A stretch of 48,886 nucleotides of DNA from Saccoglossus kowalevskii (lineage: Eukaryota; Hemichordata; Enteropneusta; Harrimaniidae), in the NCBI RefSeq assembly GCF_000003605.2, contig NW_003122910.1, forward strand, positions 545,694-594,579. Reading direction: 5' to 3'. Below are positions 22,860 to 34,936 of this stretch, one piece after another. The notes under the pieces are model-generated. The model ran no database searches. It had not been told where the DNA came from and was given only the letters and a program-made list of their open reading frames with translations. Both the position numbers and the translations under genes were made by a program. The first letter of the stretch is position 1, and the number at the start of each line of letters is the position of its first letter.

Positions 22860-23019
22860 ATGGGTTTGATGAAAGTCAATGCCTTGGGAGAATTTAGATA
22901 CATGTATGAAGTGATTAGACAAGTCAGCTACTTTTATTCTCCTGGGCTGAAAGTAACTGTAGATATAAACGGAATACTTCTGGCTTCGCGTTTACCGAAG
23001 CACACATACTCGCTGCAGG
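22860..23019 (+). CDS. Candidate first or internal exon, unrecognised
   Basis: An ATG at 22860 opens a frame reading to a donor-like ctgcag|gttaaa at 23020. The 53 residues in between include an aromatic-rich stretch, a beta-strand-like LKVTVDINGILL segment and a final LPKHTYSLQ. The frame stays open to 23075 without splicing. A second protein-like segment after a splice acceptor lies 0.6 kb downstream (23603-23775) on the same strand, which is the main reason to list it. Exit phase 0 does not fit the entry phase of that exon directly, so another exon would be needed. No family is recognised. Confidence 0.18.
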
Positions 23020-23602
23020 TTAAACTAATTTGCATACTTTCACGCCATTATAAATCGAGTTGGCATATGAAATAACACTTGGAACTATAGTCACCTTTAG
23101 TTTTGTGGTATATGTATATGACTGCTCTTTTGAGCTTTGAACATTTATTCGGCTTTTATTAGTCAGACAGTTTCACACGTTTCAATGTTGGTACTTTCCC
23201 GCCAGTGGAACAAAATGAAACACTCAAATCAACAATTCTCTCTCAATGTGCTTAATAAGGGAAAGTTTAATTTAGTAACAAATGAGAAAACGGAATTTCT
23301 ATATGATGTACTATATACACATACTGTTTTACAAAAAAATCTATTTTGGATTTGCGTATTATAGACACTATAGATAGTGAATAATTATGCAGAATAGATC
23401 TTTCCCTCTTTTTCGTTTTCAGTCGATCACTGAGGTTCGTTCTTATTTTGAAGTGTTTGATGTTTTCTTTGAAATTTTCACACTAATGATCTGTTCATTA
23501 GGGAAATGATGTCTGGTATTTTGGATAGTTTGTTGTATTTTCATTTGACAACGTTGAGATGATTGGCGTGTCAACAATGTATCAACTTATATATCATTGC
23601 AG

Positions 23603-23775
23603 GAAGTTTAAACTTATCCGCTGATGTAACTCTAATGGTGACTGGACAAAATATTTCAGTAAAAGTGCGCTTGAGTCAAAATTGCTCTTTCAATTCACTT
23701 AAACCCTACATTAATAAATTAAATACCAGCATGTCTCTAAAACCGGAACATATCGAATACCAAATTGACACCTAA
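23603..23775 (+). CDS. Candidate terminal exon with poly(A) signal
   Basis: An acceptor-like tatatatcattgcag ends at 23602. The next 57 codons are open to a TAA at 23773-23775 and read as a soluble, beta-rich segment (LSADVTLMVTGQNISVKV near the start, then one Cys and a Pro-Glu-His-Ile-Glu-Tyr end). Entry phase is such that one base of a codon comes from the previous exon. An AATAAA signal at 23829-23834 follows the stop by about 55 bp, as expected for a last exon. No homologue is recognised. Chance frames of this length do occur here, so the case rests on the acceptor, composition and poly(A) signal together. Confidence 0.25.
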
Positions 23776-23828
23776 ATATATGATTTAGTTACTCATATCC
23801 GGTCAAATGAAAAGTACTACAATCGTTT

Positions 23829-23834
23829 AATAAA
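23829..23834 (+). terminator. AATAAA polyadenylation signal
   Basis: The hexamer lies 54 bp after the stop of the candidate terminal exon. AATAAA is common by chance in AT-rich DNA, so its value depends on that exon. Confidence 0.25.
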
Positions 23835-23849
23835 TCATATATTATAGGT

Positions 23850-25634
23850 CACTTATAGGATAGCCAAGTAACCAACATGTGACCACGTTGTCAGATCGGT
23901 ATTTGTATTTGAACTTGATAGATTATCTCTATACACAACCGATCAGCTGTGAAATCCATCGTGGCCGGTAACACGCTGTGCTCTGTTATTTTGTCATATT
24001 TATTGCAATTTAGGTTACAATTTATTTTTGTTTGACCCAATGGATTAATATAGTTATCATATCCATCGTATTCAGTGGATAGGCATAGTATAAGAAGCAG
24101 TTCATACACAAACACAATCACGATTTGTGTATATTTTCCAGGAATATGAATATTGACAGCATCTAAAGCGAAACGCTGTATTTGACCAATGCATACAAAA
24201 ACTAAATAAGTCACGTGATACAGTTATTGCACCAGTGTTGACCTTTATATGACATTGTACTTGTCGGAGAATTCAAGCTCATTGCCATGACTATGGTATA
24301 ATTTGCATGACGAATTAATGCATATTTATTGAAATATTCTATGAAATATATCATATCCCTCTGAGACCACTCGTTAAATATCATTGACGAGTCTCTCGGT
24401 TATATTTGACGCCATGCGCGTGTCAAAATTTGCAAATTTAAATTACCCTTCGCATACTCTGGCGGCTCGAAATAGTACTGATGCAAATGATGGAATTACC
24501 TCTAAATTTAAACTGATTAGTGTTTGACTATGTAGTGGCATTTCGCATATATAATACCTATCTGTAATCTTGTATCTAATTGCTCGCTTATAGCTGTCCA
24601 TTACTAAGATAAATTGTTGAATAATTAATGTAAATATAATTCCCATTCTTGGCTGGCATCTCCCATTACGTAATTTACGACGACAATCCCGTTTTAATAT
24701 CAATTACCCGTACCACATAAGTGGTCACTTTTTGAAGAAAATTGCACGACAAAAAACACTAATTGAATATACCACTACAATAATAGACAGACTAGCAACC
24801 ATGTTAGGTATCTAAGTGAGCATTCTAAGCGGTCGAATGGTTGCTGTGCATAATATATTGAATTGAATAACTTCATATGCGTATAGTTCTTGTTGTGTTT
24901 AGACGATGGATTGTGTTTAGGATGAAATATGTTTTACTAATGCACGATTATGAAAGCGACTTCATCTGTGAAAGACAGTCACCCTTGTTGAGAGCTCTTC
25001 CAGGCCCCTTGGGAACCATCTGGCGCCGATCAGCTATTATCAAAATTGGACAACAATAAACCGAGCCAGACTGAAGCAATTTTCTGAAAACTCAGTGGCA
25101 ATCAGTTCGTTAACATGTCGTCTTATAACTATCGTAGGGTCAGGTTGCTGTGACAACGGATACAATCTAGTGCCAAGGAACTGCTATTAGAATAAGATGA
25201 CTCTAGGAAAAACAAAACTGATTAATGAATAATAGGTTGACCTGAAACGGTAGGTTGGATCAGAATTCCGTAAATGTGACGTTTTTTTCACTAGAGTCGT
25301 TGACCCACGGAAGAACTTTGAAATAAGGCCAATCAAATCGGCGAATATATCATAATCGTATATATATCACAGTAAAAGATTAAGTGTAGTCTACAATAAA
25401 GTTCCATATATATCATTCATGAAAATAGAATAAACATTTATTTTTCAAATAAATCTGTGTTACAACCTTAACTTTATGGCACCCCTTAAATGTTTCTTTT
25501 GCTTTAAGTGACTGCAGCCTAACGACAAGTAATATACACAAGTAAAGACTACATTGGAATACCTGTAGTGCGAATGAAGATTAATACAAATGTTGTGCTT
25601 AACAATTTCTTTAGATTATAAAAATACACGTGGA
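23850..25634. other. Unannotated DNA
   Basis: Minus-strand frames at 23891-24214 (107 codons) and 24443-24703 (86 codons) have no start or splice context that stands out. An X-box-like gttgctgtgacaac lies at 25144-25157. No RNA gene or array is seen. Confidence 0.45.
25144..25157 (+). promoter_or_regulatory. RFX X-box-like motif
   Basis: gttgctgtgacaac has both half sites (GTTGC and ACAAC) in the right spacing. No promoter is visible beside it. Confidence 0.25.
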
Positions 25635-25712
25635 CGCTGGGCGTCGGTTGATACCACGGCTGTACTGTCTTCGTGCATACTTTGAGGTATCTTCGTAATA
25701 ACCTTATATTAG
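25635..25712 (+). mobile_element. Solo arm of the foldback element
   Basis: This stretch carries gtcggttgat, ctgtactgtct, gtgcatact and gtatcttcgtaataacc in the same order as the right arm of the element at 25787-25920. With the left arm of that element it forms a second, outer inverted repeat about 75 bp apart. It is either a deleted second copy or a partial duplication. Confidence 0.55.
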
Positions 25713-25786
25713 CATATGGATTGTACGCGTAGTTGTGGTATTTTTTTGATCTTTCTGATAATCGGACTTGGTTAGGATATCACGTA

Positions 25787-25920
25787 ATATGAGGTTATTA
25801 CGAGGATACCGAAAAGCATGCAAGAAGACAGCACAGCGGAGTATCGACCGACGTGCAGTGGAGGTCGATGCGCGGCGTACTGTCTGAGTGCATACTCGTA
25901 TCCTCGTAATAACCTTATTA
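25787..25920. mobile_element. Foldback (MITE-like) element, copy 2, best preserved
   Basis: The left end gaggttattacgaggatac (25791-25809) is the inverse of gtatcctcgtaataacctta (25898-25917). Pairing continues inward through gcatgc / gtgcatac, gacagcacagcg / gcgtactgtct and atcgacc / ggtcgat, giving arms of about 60 bp around a very short centre. The whole could extrude as a cruciform or be transcribed as a long hairpin. Possible target-site duplications (TA-rich) cannot be fixed by eye. The open frames over it on both strands are mirror images of each other and are not genes. Confidence 0.7.
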
Positions 25921-27096
25921 TACATCTTTTCCTTCCAAGGATACGACATGGGAATGCCAAATCCAAAATGTTTAGAACGGAATCACCGAACCGTCAGCCA
26001 TGTCTGTTTTTATTATTAGAGGACGCATACGCGCGTAATCATTCCATATTTGGAATTTGCATTTTCTAATATGGTAGGATGAAAATACCTCGTAAAATAC
26101 CGCAAAATTACGGCTAGCTGTAACTTATAACGTTACGGTGACAGATGTTTAATAATATTACATATTCGTGATGCTATTACAGTGTACCTGTTACTTCTAT
26201 TCAGATCTTATAGCAGGTGCTACCAGAATAATATTTTATGACTGCATTTAGTTGAGCATATTTTCATTTTTTTTAAAATTCACTTTACATTTAATCTACA
26301 GCTGTATCAGTTCCTTATCAATAGCTCGGCTATTACGTGGTGATGCATATAGCTTGATCGAATCAAAGTGGCACTTTTTTTGTTTACTATACTGCTCCTT
26401 TCAGAACACCCATATTTGTTAATACAATTATTGTCAACGTGTGTATCATATACAAAATCAGTTTGTATTCATAATGGACATGTTAGAGAAAACTAATCAG
26501 GTATATACTCCTCCGTTCGAACCCACTCATTTGTTCAGATCTTCTAGAACTCTCGTTCCAACCATAATCATAATCATATAAGGTAGTGTTGGTCTCAGCT
26601 GGCGAATTCCGTAATGTTTGGTTCAAGCACACTGACCAAATTTACTCTAAACGGTGTTATACTAAATCGGTATTCTAGACACGAGGTTATAAACCTTTAG
26701 GTTGAATTATTTCATTCATTGAATATCACTTCAATTTTGTCTTTTAAAAATTTCTATAGCGTCAATGTACAATGTAAACATGCAAGCAAATGCCTCACGG
26801 ATTTATTATACACTGGACACTAATAACATTTTTTTGAAGTTGGTCGTGGGTATTTAACCAAATAAACTCTGAATTCTATTATAATTTTTAGTTTCGTTTC
26901 GTTTCGTTTGTTTGTCCAGTACGAAATATTTTTTGGAAAAAAAACACTGCCTGGCAAAATACAAAAAGTTACATTTTTGAAACATGAAACATGAATTTAT
27001 CATAAAATTCAGTATGTATGGGAATTGTCGAATATTATGTGACAACCATACCTTTCATATTATAACTAGATATGATTTGTTTCGCCATATGTAACC
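25921..27096. other. Unannotated DNA with a GTTTC microsatellite
   Basis: A (GTTTC)n tract of four or so units lies at 26890-26912. No gene is seen. A tcttctagaactctcgttcc stretch near 26540 is not recognised. Confidence 0.45.
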
Positions 27097-27528
27097 ATAC
27101 GAAATATAAGTGATGAGAAATTGTTACCATACGATTCCATATGAAGTGATGTTATGAGAACTGTTTTACCGTACGATTCCATATGAAGTGATGTTATGAG
27201 AACTTTTTACCATACGATTCCATATGAAGTGATGTTATGAGAATTTTTTACCATACGATTCCATATGAAGTCATATTATAAGAACTTTTTTACCATACGA
27301 TTCCATATGAAGTGATGTTATGAGAACTTCTTTACCGTACGATTCCATATGAAGTGATGTTATGAGAACTTTTTTACCGTACGATTCTATATGAAGTGAT
27401 GTTATGAGAACTGTTTTACCGTACGATTCCATATGAAGTGATGTTATGAGAACTTTTTACCATACGAATCCATATGAAGTGAGAGATGAGAACTTTTTTA
27501 ACATACGATTCCATATGAAGTGATTCGT
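27097..27528 (+). repeat. 41-43 bp tandem satellite, about ten units
   Basis: Each unit holds taccatacgattccatatga, then agtgatgttatgag and aactttttt. The acgattcc anchor is at 27131, 27173, 27214, 27255, 27298, 27339, 27381, 27423, 27464 and 27505, with a degenerate lead copy at 27099. Length varies through the T run. Units differ by c/g before tacg and by a few substitutions; first and last units are most diverged. There are no unique spacers and no coding potential. Confidence 0.95.
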
Positions 27529-29129
27529 ATTTTCATATATGCATCTTAAAGGCAAAGTATAGTGAATATATCAATAAAAACATAAATGTGTATAATGCAC
27601 AATCTTTTTTTCAAAATGAAAAGCATCATGCACAAATTATAGAACTACTTCATTTGTGAAATAAATTGAATTTACTTAGTTAATTCCCTTTACGCATACA
27701 CCTACACTCACAAGAAGATATAACATCTTCTACATGATCAAAACAAGATAGTTTATCATACTATTGTTGTAAATGATTTATTTTGATTTCTATTCAAAAT
27801 ACACTGTACGTGTTCTGCGATTAAATTGTCACACTACGGCTCATGCGTAACTGTTGTAGGTAAAATGTATAATACAAAACTAACGATATATATTAAAATA
27901 ATAACTCAGATTAAATAAGGTAATACCCTCAAAATACATTAAAATACTGTGATACTGTACATGTTTTCCTGCTACCGTATCATCAACAAAGTTGACTAAG
28001 AATAGTGTTTTTTGTAATGAAATTTATTAATTATACTGTGCATGTACATACGGTATGTGAACATACAAATGACAAATCACGAAAGCATGGCAAAACTTTG
28101 ACCGCGGGCGCGCCACAAAAGCGACATATTCTTTGATGCGTTTTCGATGTTGCAATGTACATGTAGAAATGTAATGAATTTCATTGTGAAATGATCACAC
28201 CAAATTTTGACCGACTTTTAGCTAGTAGCAGTCAATCGGTACTGAGAAAAGTTTACCTATTATTGCGTTACAATATACCTTTGTTGTAGTTAGACAATTA
28301 TTTGGGTGTGAGTATTATCTGAATGTTATTTTAATTTAGAGATTAGTTACAGATTACTTGTATTTCATTCGTAAAATACCAGTCGCAGAGCACGGTGATC
28401 AGACAAATTGAAAGACATATTGTATGTTTTCAGTTTATTCTCTATGTTTACCTATATAGCATGTGGATAGCTGATGACGATAGTATGATGTATTAAAAGT
28501 CTTACTATATACACCAAAAACTCTAACCTAATTACACACCAATAATAGATATATAAACAAAAACAATTTTGTATGTATATTTATGTATTAAGATTCTACT
28601 AAATATGTCTTTTCACTTTTTTCTATCTTAATCACGTTTCTATTTTATATATGTTGCAATTCTGATTCACCTTATTGTATCTTCTACATTACGACATCGA
28701 GTGTATTTCAAAACAGAATAAAAGTAGTAGTTAGCCAATGTAATGATTCCAATGATATCTTATAAACAGCAAAATTGTACAATCGGCAGGAGATTTCAGG
28801 TCAATTAAAAGCAACATATCTTTTCAAAAACATGCATTTGACATTTGCTTTGAAATGTTCTTTCGACCTTCCAATAATATTACAAAGTGTACATTGTTAT
28901 CTCTGCGTGAATTATCGGCCACGCGAATCCAATCTTCTGTGGCCAATTTATAAATAATATGACGCTTACTCCGCGATTATTGCTGGGTTTATACAACTCC
29001 ACATGATTCCGTCTTACACTGACCTCGTTTGTTTTTCATTGGTGCATAAATGGCGATATCTTTCACTAAGTATCACCATCTGGTGTTGTTCGATTTGCTT
29101 CACAAAAGCGTGGTTTGGTTTGTACAGAG
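27529..29129. other. Unannotated AT-rich DNA
   Basis: A short GC patch (gaccgcgggcgcgccac) lies at about 28100. A frame at 28775-28957 follows an acceptor-like caatcggcag but has no other support. No RNA gene is recognised. Confidence 0.45.
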
Positions 29130-29190
29130 TCTTGTCCCTCATGGTGGGCGTGTAACCGACTATATATAGGATATGAGTTCAAACTAATAA
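29130..29190 (+). repeat. Possible tRNA-derived SINE head, degraded
   Basis: ctcatggtgggcgtgtaacc resembles an A-box region, and atatgagttcaaac some 35 bases later resembles a B-box. Both match weakly. No tRNA can be folded. Confidence 0.25.
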
Positions 29191-30719
29191 TAATGAAAAC
29201 GACCGACAGTATTAATATAATCTATATAATCGAGTTCAACATGTTTGTTTTCTGTTTAATCGTTTTGGTAGAAAACGTCGTATGATATCTATGATACCGC
29301 GGAACACTACTTTTTGGTAATCATCATTAATTTAAAATAGAATTTGATAATAAAATGTGTGAATGTGTGAACACTCCAGAAAAATCTTCGTTTTGAAACC
29401 ATCATTTGTGTATTTAACAATAATTAACTAAAAACAATAGAGAATGAAGGGTTTTGAACTTAAAGTTGACAGTTGCAATTTAACAGTACATATTCTAGAC
29501 TTTTGAACAAAGCATCTCTACATGAAAGTATATATGAATACTAATACGTAAATTATTTAGTATGGCATGTTTTAAAATATGGGTTACTTCAGATACATTT
29601 GTAGATTGTGAACCAATATACACCAATATATTTTGCATGGGACATCATTTCTGTCTCATCAATGTTTGTTGCAGCTTCTTGTTCACAAGCCTGTTCCTTT
29701 GATTTAACAACATTACGGCATTTATGCTAAAACTATGATGTACGAATGATTGATATGCGAGTGATAATGAAGTTACGCACGCAATATATGATGACACAAA
29801 CAATGAATTATCATAGGTATTATATTAAATATAACATATTTATATTCTTCAAATCAGTTTATGTGACAAACATGAAAGTACCGATATGAATAATCGGACG
29901 GATATTTCCCATTTACAATGTCCTATTCGTATGATTAATAATGGCAAAATCGAGTCACGTAAACAATAATGTAATTTTAATGTTCGTACGTCCGGCGTGC
30001 ATGTAACTGTAGAATGTGGGCGATGGATATCATAGCATATTAATCACGAATCGCTATGACATCGAATAAACGGCAAAATATTGAGAAAAAAACACCGGAT
30101 GTAATTTTCATTACATAATTACAAATACGCCCACAGTTTTTTTAAGATATTGTATGTGATCCATATCTATGTCGTATTTCCAATGCGAGTAAAGCCTGGG
30201 AGATGTGTTCTATACAATAATAGTATGATAAGTCATCTGGTTTTGATGATCAGTACAATGCTATATCCCCCTTGTGAGTATATATATATATGTGCAAAGG
30301 GAATTGACTAAGTAAATTCAATTTGTTTCGCAAATGAAACCAGTCTGTAGTAGTTCAAACCTAACACAACAATAACATGAATAAATGACGTCATTGATAT
30401 AGTTTACAAAAAGTTTTATGATTCCTCGTCGTGTTTTTACTACTGAATGATATTAATTAACTACGGTTGTTTCTCTCCAATAAGGTCGCATAATAATTGT
30501 TGTTTGTGTTTATTTGTAGAATATTGTGTTACCTTATGATTTGTATTGTGCTTAATCTAATGTGTCGTAAAACATTAATTTCCCAATAGACCAGGAGCTG
30601 GATACACACCATTATACAATGCCAAGTAACACACGTTTTAAAACATACAACCCAATATGTTATCTGGGATATCATACCATTCAATCGAACAAACAGCTGA
30701 ACCTATGCAAGTGAATTTC
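29191..30719. other. Unannotated AT-rich DNA
   Basis: No exon, RNA gene or array is seen. A TA tract at about 30280-30291 is short. Confidence 0.45.
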
Positions 30720-30744
30720 GCTGTAGTCCATGCTGACATACAGG

Positions 30745-31202
30745 TCATTTGATTGGCGGACAGTCGATACGAGTCGTGTGTTGCAGGAAGTAATCATACA
30801 ATGTTACGAAGTCGTTCCACACGTGTTGACCTCATAAAAGCTCATTAAATCTCATTTTCGCTGCTACCTCAGCTACACTTATTGCAATCGAGATTGATTT
30901 AAGTAAATACCCATTGGTTTATGTATTCTATTCGCGTACATGCAATTTAGAGATATTATGCTTCATCAGACTTTTCGACGATTGTACTCTTTATCACAAA
31001 CATTTACTTTTATGTGTGAAACTGTATAACCACAAGAGCGAACTGATCGTAGTTATGTTAATTTATGAATGTCATTGCGTTTGACATAAGCAATGCCAAG
31101 TGTCTACTAATTCAGTAAAATATTAATATGGTAACTATGTATTACTAGCAATTCAAACGCTGCGATTAATTGCGTCGCGCACATAGTTCAACATATGCTG
31201 AG
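30745..31202 (+). promoter_or_regulatory. Weak candidate promoter and first exon ending at a GTAAGT donor
   Basis: gattggcgg at about 30753 is an inverted CCAAT box, and cctcataaaagctc at about 30831 holds a TATA-like element. A strong donor, gctgag|gtaagt, follows at 31203. The stretch between has several ATGs and stops, so any exon would be non-coding or shorter than drawn. All three signals are common, so this is only a suggestion. Confidence 0.15.
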
Positions 31203-31203
31203 G

Positions 31204-31777
31204 TAAGTAGAAACCATGAACCTAAATACACAATACAATATGAACATTGTGCAAGTAGAATAAATATAATGAATACTGATTGAAATCTGTTAAATAAATT
31301 AGGAATTTGATTATATATGATTTTATAACTGATATTAAAATTGTACTAGTAAACTAAAATAGACAACCTAGATCGGCGCGCGTACACAAAAAGGCATAGT
31401 GTTCCTCAATCCATGTCCAGTTCAGCAGATGACGTCAATTGTTGAATGGTTACATGTACTTGTAAAATAACATACGTTTCCTGAGATCTCTGACTACCTC
31501 GTTCTCGCCATAATGGCTGCCATCGAGCGATTCACATGCGGATTTCACATGACGGTATACACAGACAGATTATAGTAATAAGCCACATGTTTGTTAATGG
31601 ATCCTTATTTTATACTAATGTCATGTTCATGAATAAACATAATATACCATATAATAAATTAGTATAGTAGCCATAACGGCACCAGAATCGATTCGCTTAC
31701 ACAAAAGCTGGTCACTAATATGACAATGTCCTGATCGATCATGATAATCAGTTTGATACCTCAAAGGGTCGCTCATT
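31204..31777. other. Unannotated DNA
   Basis: Nothing recognised; a cggcgcgcgta GC patch lies near 31375. Confidence 0.45.
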
Positions 31778-31860
31778 AGCTACCCACCAGGTTTCTACCA
31801 GCTACCCGCTGGCTGTTCACCGACTACCCACTGACTACCCACCAGTTATCCACCAACCCA
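31778..31860 (+). repeat. Degenerate tandem of ctacccacc(ag) units
   Basis: Short blocks of the type gctacccacc, ctaccagctacccgc, gactacccact and gactacccacc follow each other with variable spacing of about 10-14 bp. It ends in accaaccc. This is a decayed short minisatellite. Confidence 0.7.
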
Positions 31861-34800
31861 AACACGGCCAACGTAATATGTTCGTACACATACAAAAACT
31901 GCACACTCAAAACTCACCCAAACTATACCATATCAAAATGTCAGACGTTTGTTTTGGAATATAATAAAAGTCGAATAGTAGGATTGTTAGGTGAAGCCAT
32001 TATGCTGACAATACGCGTGTAACAGACTGTGATCGTACCAAAGTGGTTTGTGCTCTTACAAGTTTACGGGTTTTCACACTGAACTCTGGAATTTTCATAT
32101 TAAAACTATTCATTGAGATGAGTAAATATATATATTGACAGTTATCACTAATAGCAACACAGCCCATGTCAGTGGTATAGAAGTCCCAGTTGTCAACGAC
32201 AACATCGTCGCATTGATTCTACAAGACAACAACTGCCGTGATTTTTCTAAAATAGATACACATCAAGGGAATCTAAACACACATGATAAGGTCACATGCA
32301 TTTTGCATTGTCACTCTCACATTGAGACAATATCTGATAACATAATATAATATATATATGTATTTCTGAACATTAAAAAGGGAATTCAATTTAAATCTGT
32401 ACGAAGCTTATCGCCATCCGTTCTCGGCTTACGCGACGCGTGTTCCATTCATACCCACAGACACTAAGGCGCTACCGTATCAAATTCGTCATGTCTATAT
32501 CGAGCTCTTACGCTATGATAGTTTTCCTAATAAATTAATTAGTTAATTAATATGCTTGCAATGTGCTTTGCAATGTTAGTATTTATAATTGTGTTTGAGT
32601 TGAGACGTTTGTTTTCGGGATATATGTTAAATATTCTCGATATGACCAGTGCATATGCAAATTATACGTGCACGAATTCATTACTTACACGCACTTGACC
32701 GAGACGTGGCCAGCGATACGCATAAGCTGACAAAGAGACACAGAGCAGACTAACAAAGTAATAATGAAAGGAAACCAATATAACTTTCACTGTAAGCCTT
32801 AATATGTCATTTTGAATATATACATAAATGTGCTCGGTAACTTGAATTCACTTGATTATGTAAAACTACACTGTATCGAAATTAAACTTATTTTTATATG
32901 TATTATGACATAGAAATTGAGGGAATCATTGCTGTATTCGACTTTTCCCCCAAAATAAATAAAAATTCTAATTTCATCTTCGATAAGACTACGTTAGACC
33001 TCACGAGATCAAATAACTTCACATGATAGTTCACATTAAGATACTGATATTTTCAGTGGCGATGAACATGAAAATAAAGTGTCTACCATATCATAGTATG
33101 CATCGTTACCATTTGTCGTTTAACTGACAGATCACATGCATAATCCAATTATTAGATCAGCAGTCACATGCAATAATAAATGTTTTATTCATTATACCAG
33201 ACTCGACGGAATATGAGATAAAATCAGCTGCGATTGAAAAAGAAAAATCCTCCTTTTTCCATACAATGTGTTTTTGTCTTTCAAAATCACTCATGCTCAT
33301 GCTGTCCATTCAAATCTACTTTCATGGTCCACGCGTGTAAAGACACACAATACACACACTATTCATTTATATTCTGCTTACACAACCATAGACTCAGACT
33401 GTCTGTTAACTTACTATGTAGAGCAAATTTAACAATATTGGAAAACAAATGGTGTTTATTTTAACAAGTTCCCAGCAGATGTATTTCCAAAATCTAATCA
33501 AATTAACCTTATATGATCGAGGAGTCCCGCGATACAATAAAATATACAGTTCGCGAATTCAGATAATAAATATTTATACCATACACATCGGGAAATCTGT
33601 TAGTCGTTGCAGTACGCGCGGAGGGTGACGGAATACAGTCTATCGATACACACCGTGTCATAGCACATACACAAAGGAGTGATTCGAAGTCGATATTTGA
33701 ATTCACACACAAGGTAGTTAAAGTTACGTTTTTTACCAAAATTTATTCATTCTCAATGGTAATCGTTGTTCCGATGTAGCCACATTATTCTGTATTGCTG
33801 GGTAAAATACATGGTGCCCGCTTGAGATTGTTTATTTTTGGTTTTATGTGCTGAATCAATATACTACTTAGTCGTATGTGTTGATTTACTGTTACATGGT
33901 TTTAATGGAAGTCGATAAACTGCTGGGTTCAATGCCTAGACGATATATTATGGATTGATGCCCATGCGATGTATTTGGAGTGAATTCCATTACATTATTA
34001 TTATTATTGTTCTTAATGCATACCGTAAGAGCATATCCGATCCCATGACACCCTTGTGTACAGCCCGCATGTTTAGCTAGTGGAAGTGTAGAAAGTTTTA
34101 TATAGATTGACAATGTAAGACGTATTTGATTATGGTGAATAACAAACACATGAGTTTAAAAATTGCAAAAGTTAGCAGTGAATTCCATTATTCCAATTTT
34201 GTTTTACATCGACATTTTTATGATGTTGTACAATGTTTACAAACACACTTTATGCTGCCATTAGTTAGTAGGAGAAGGGGTCCACTACCATCTGGTTGCG
34301 AGTGCGTTTTGAATTGTTCTTTCGGGTTTATTACGGACCCTGAATTTTTCTTGGTGTTTTGGATAACATAATTTTGTCGAAGGTGTGTTTGCATTTATTT
34401 TGAGGGGTTACTTGGTATGGTATCTGGGTTCGCAAACAAATATTAGTATCATAATACACTCCGAGATGTGTGATTTTTAATTTTGTATTATGAATTAATA
34501 ATTGCTTCCCGTATAAATTTGACAAGGTTTTTTCTATCTTGGTATGAGTAAATTTCAGTTATTATAAATTAACATCTGGGAATTAGGGTGCCCAATAGGA
34601 TTGAGAGCGCGTCGAATCGGCGCCGCTTCGAGCTTGGAGGTAATATATTCACACGTAACGTAACATGAATGAGAAGTGACGAGTCTGTCATAGTGATTAC
34701 TCCGTCCAACAATGTAGCACGCCACGTCTAGTGATTCGCTACGTCTACAACGTCGTATGAAGTTTCCTTAACAAGTGCATGTAACGTACAGGGCCCAAAG

Positions 34801-34936
34801 TACACAAATAACCAATTAGTCTGAGAGGGTAGGGGTTCCTGACTGGTAACATAAAAATAGTAAACTGAATAATTCCATGGCTGTACGTTAGCATGCAAGA
34901 CATTGCAGATACATTAACACGCAATGTCAAGAACGC
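31861..34936. other. Unannotated DNA
   Basis: A short (ATT)n tract lies at 33994-34009. Frames at 32135-32350, 33234-33464, 33509-33739, 33892-34149 and 34126-34371 overlap on both strands and lack start or splice support. GC-richer patches near 32425 and 34610 (gagcgcgtcgaatcggcgc) hold nothing recognised. Confidence 0.45.

Noticed and set aside
25704..26069. Overlapping frames on both strands at the foldback element
   Set aside because: They mirror each other because the DNA is an inverted repeat; neither has independent support.
27097..27528. CRISPR-like array
   Set aside because: Units are contiguous with no unique spacers, and the DNA is eukaryotic in character.
28410..28435. miR-71-like seed (gaaagaca)
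   Set aside because: Only the seed matches; the rest of the mature sequence and the hairpin are absent.
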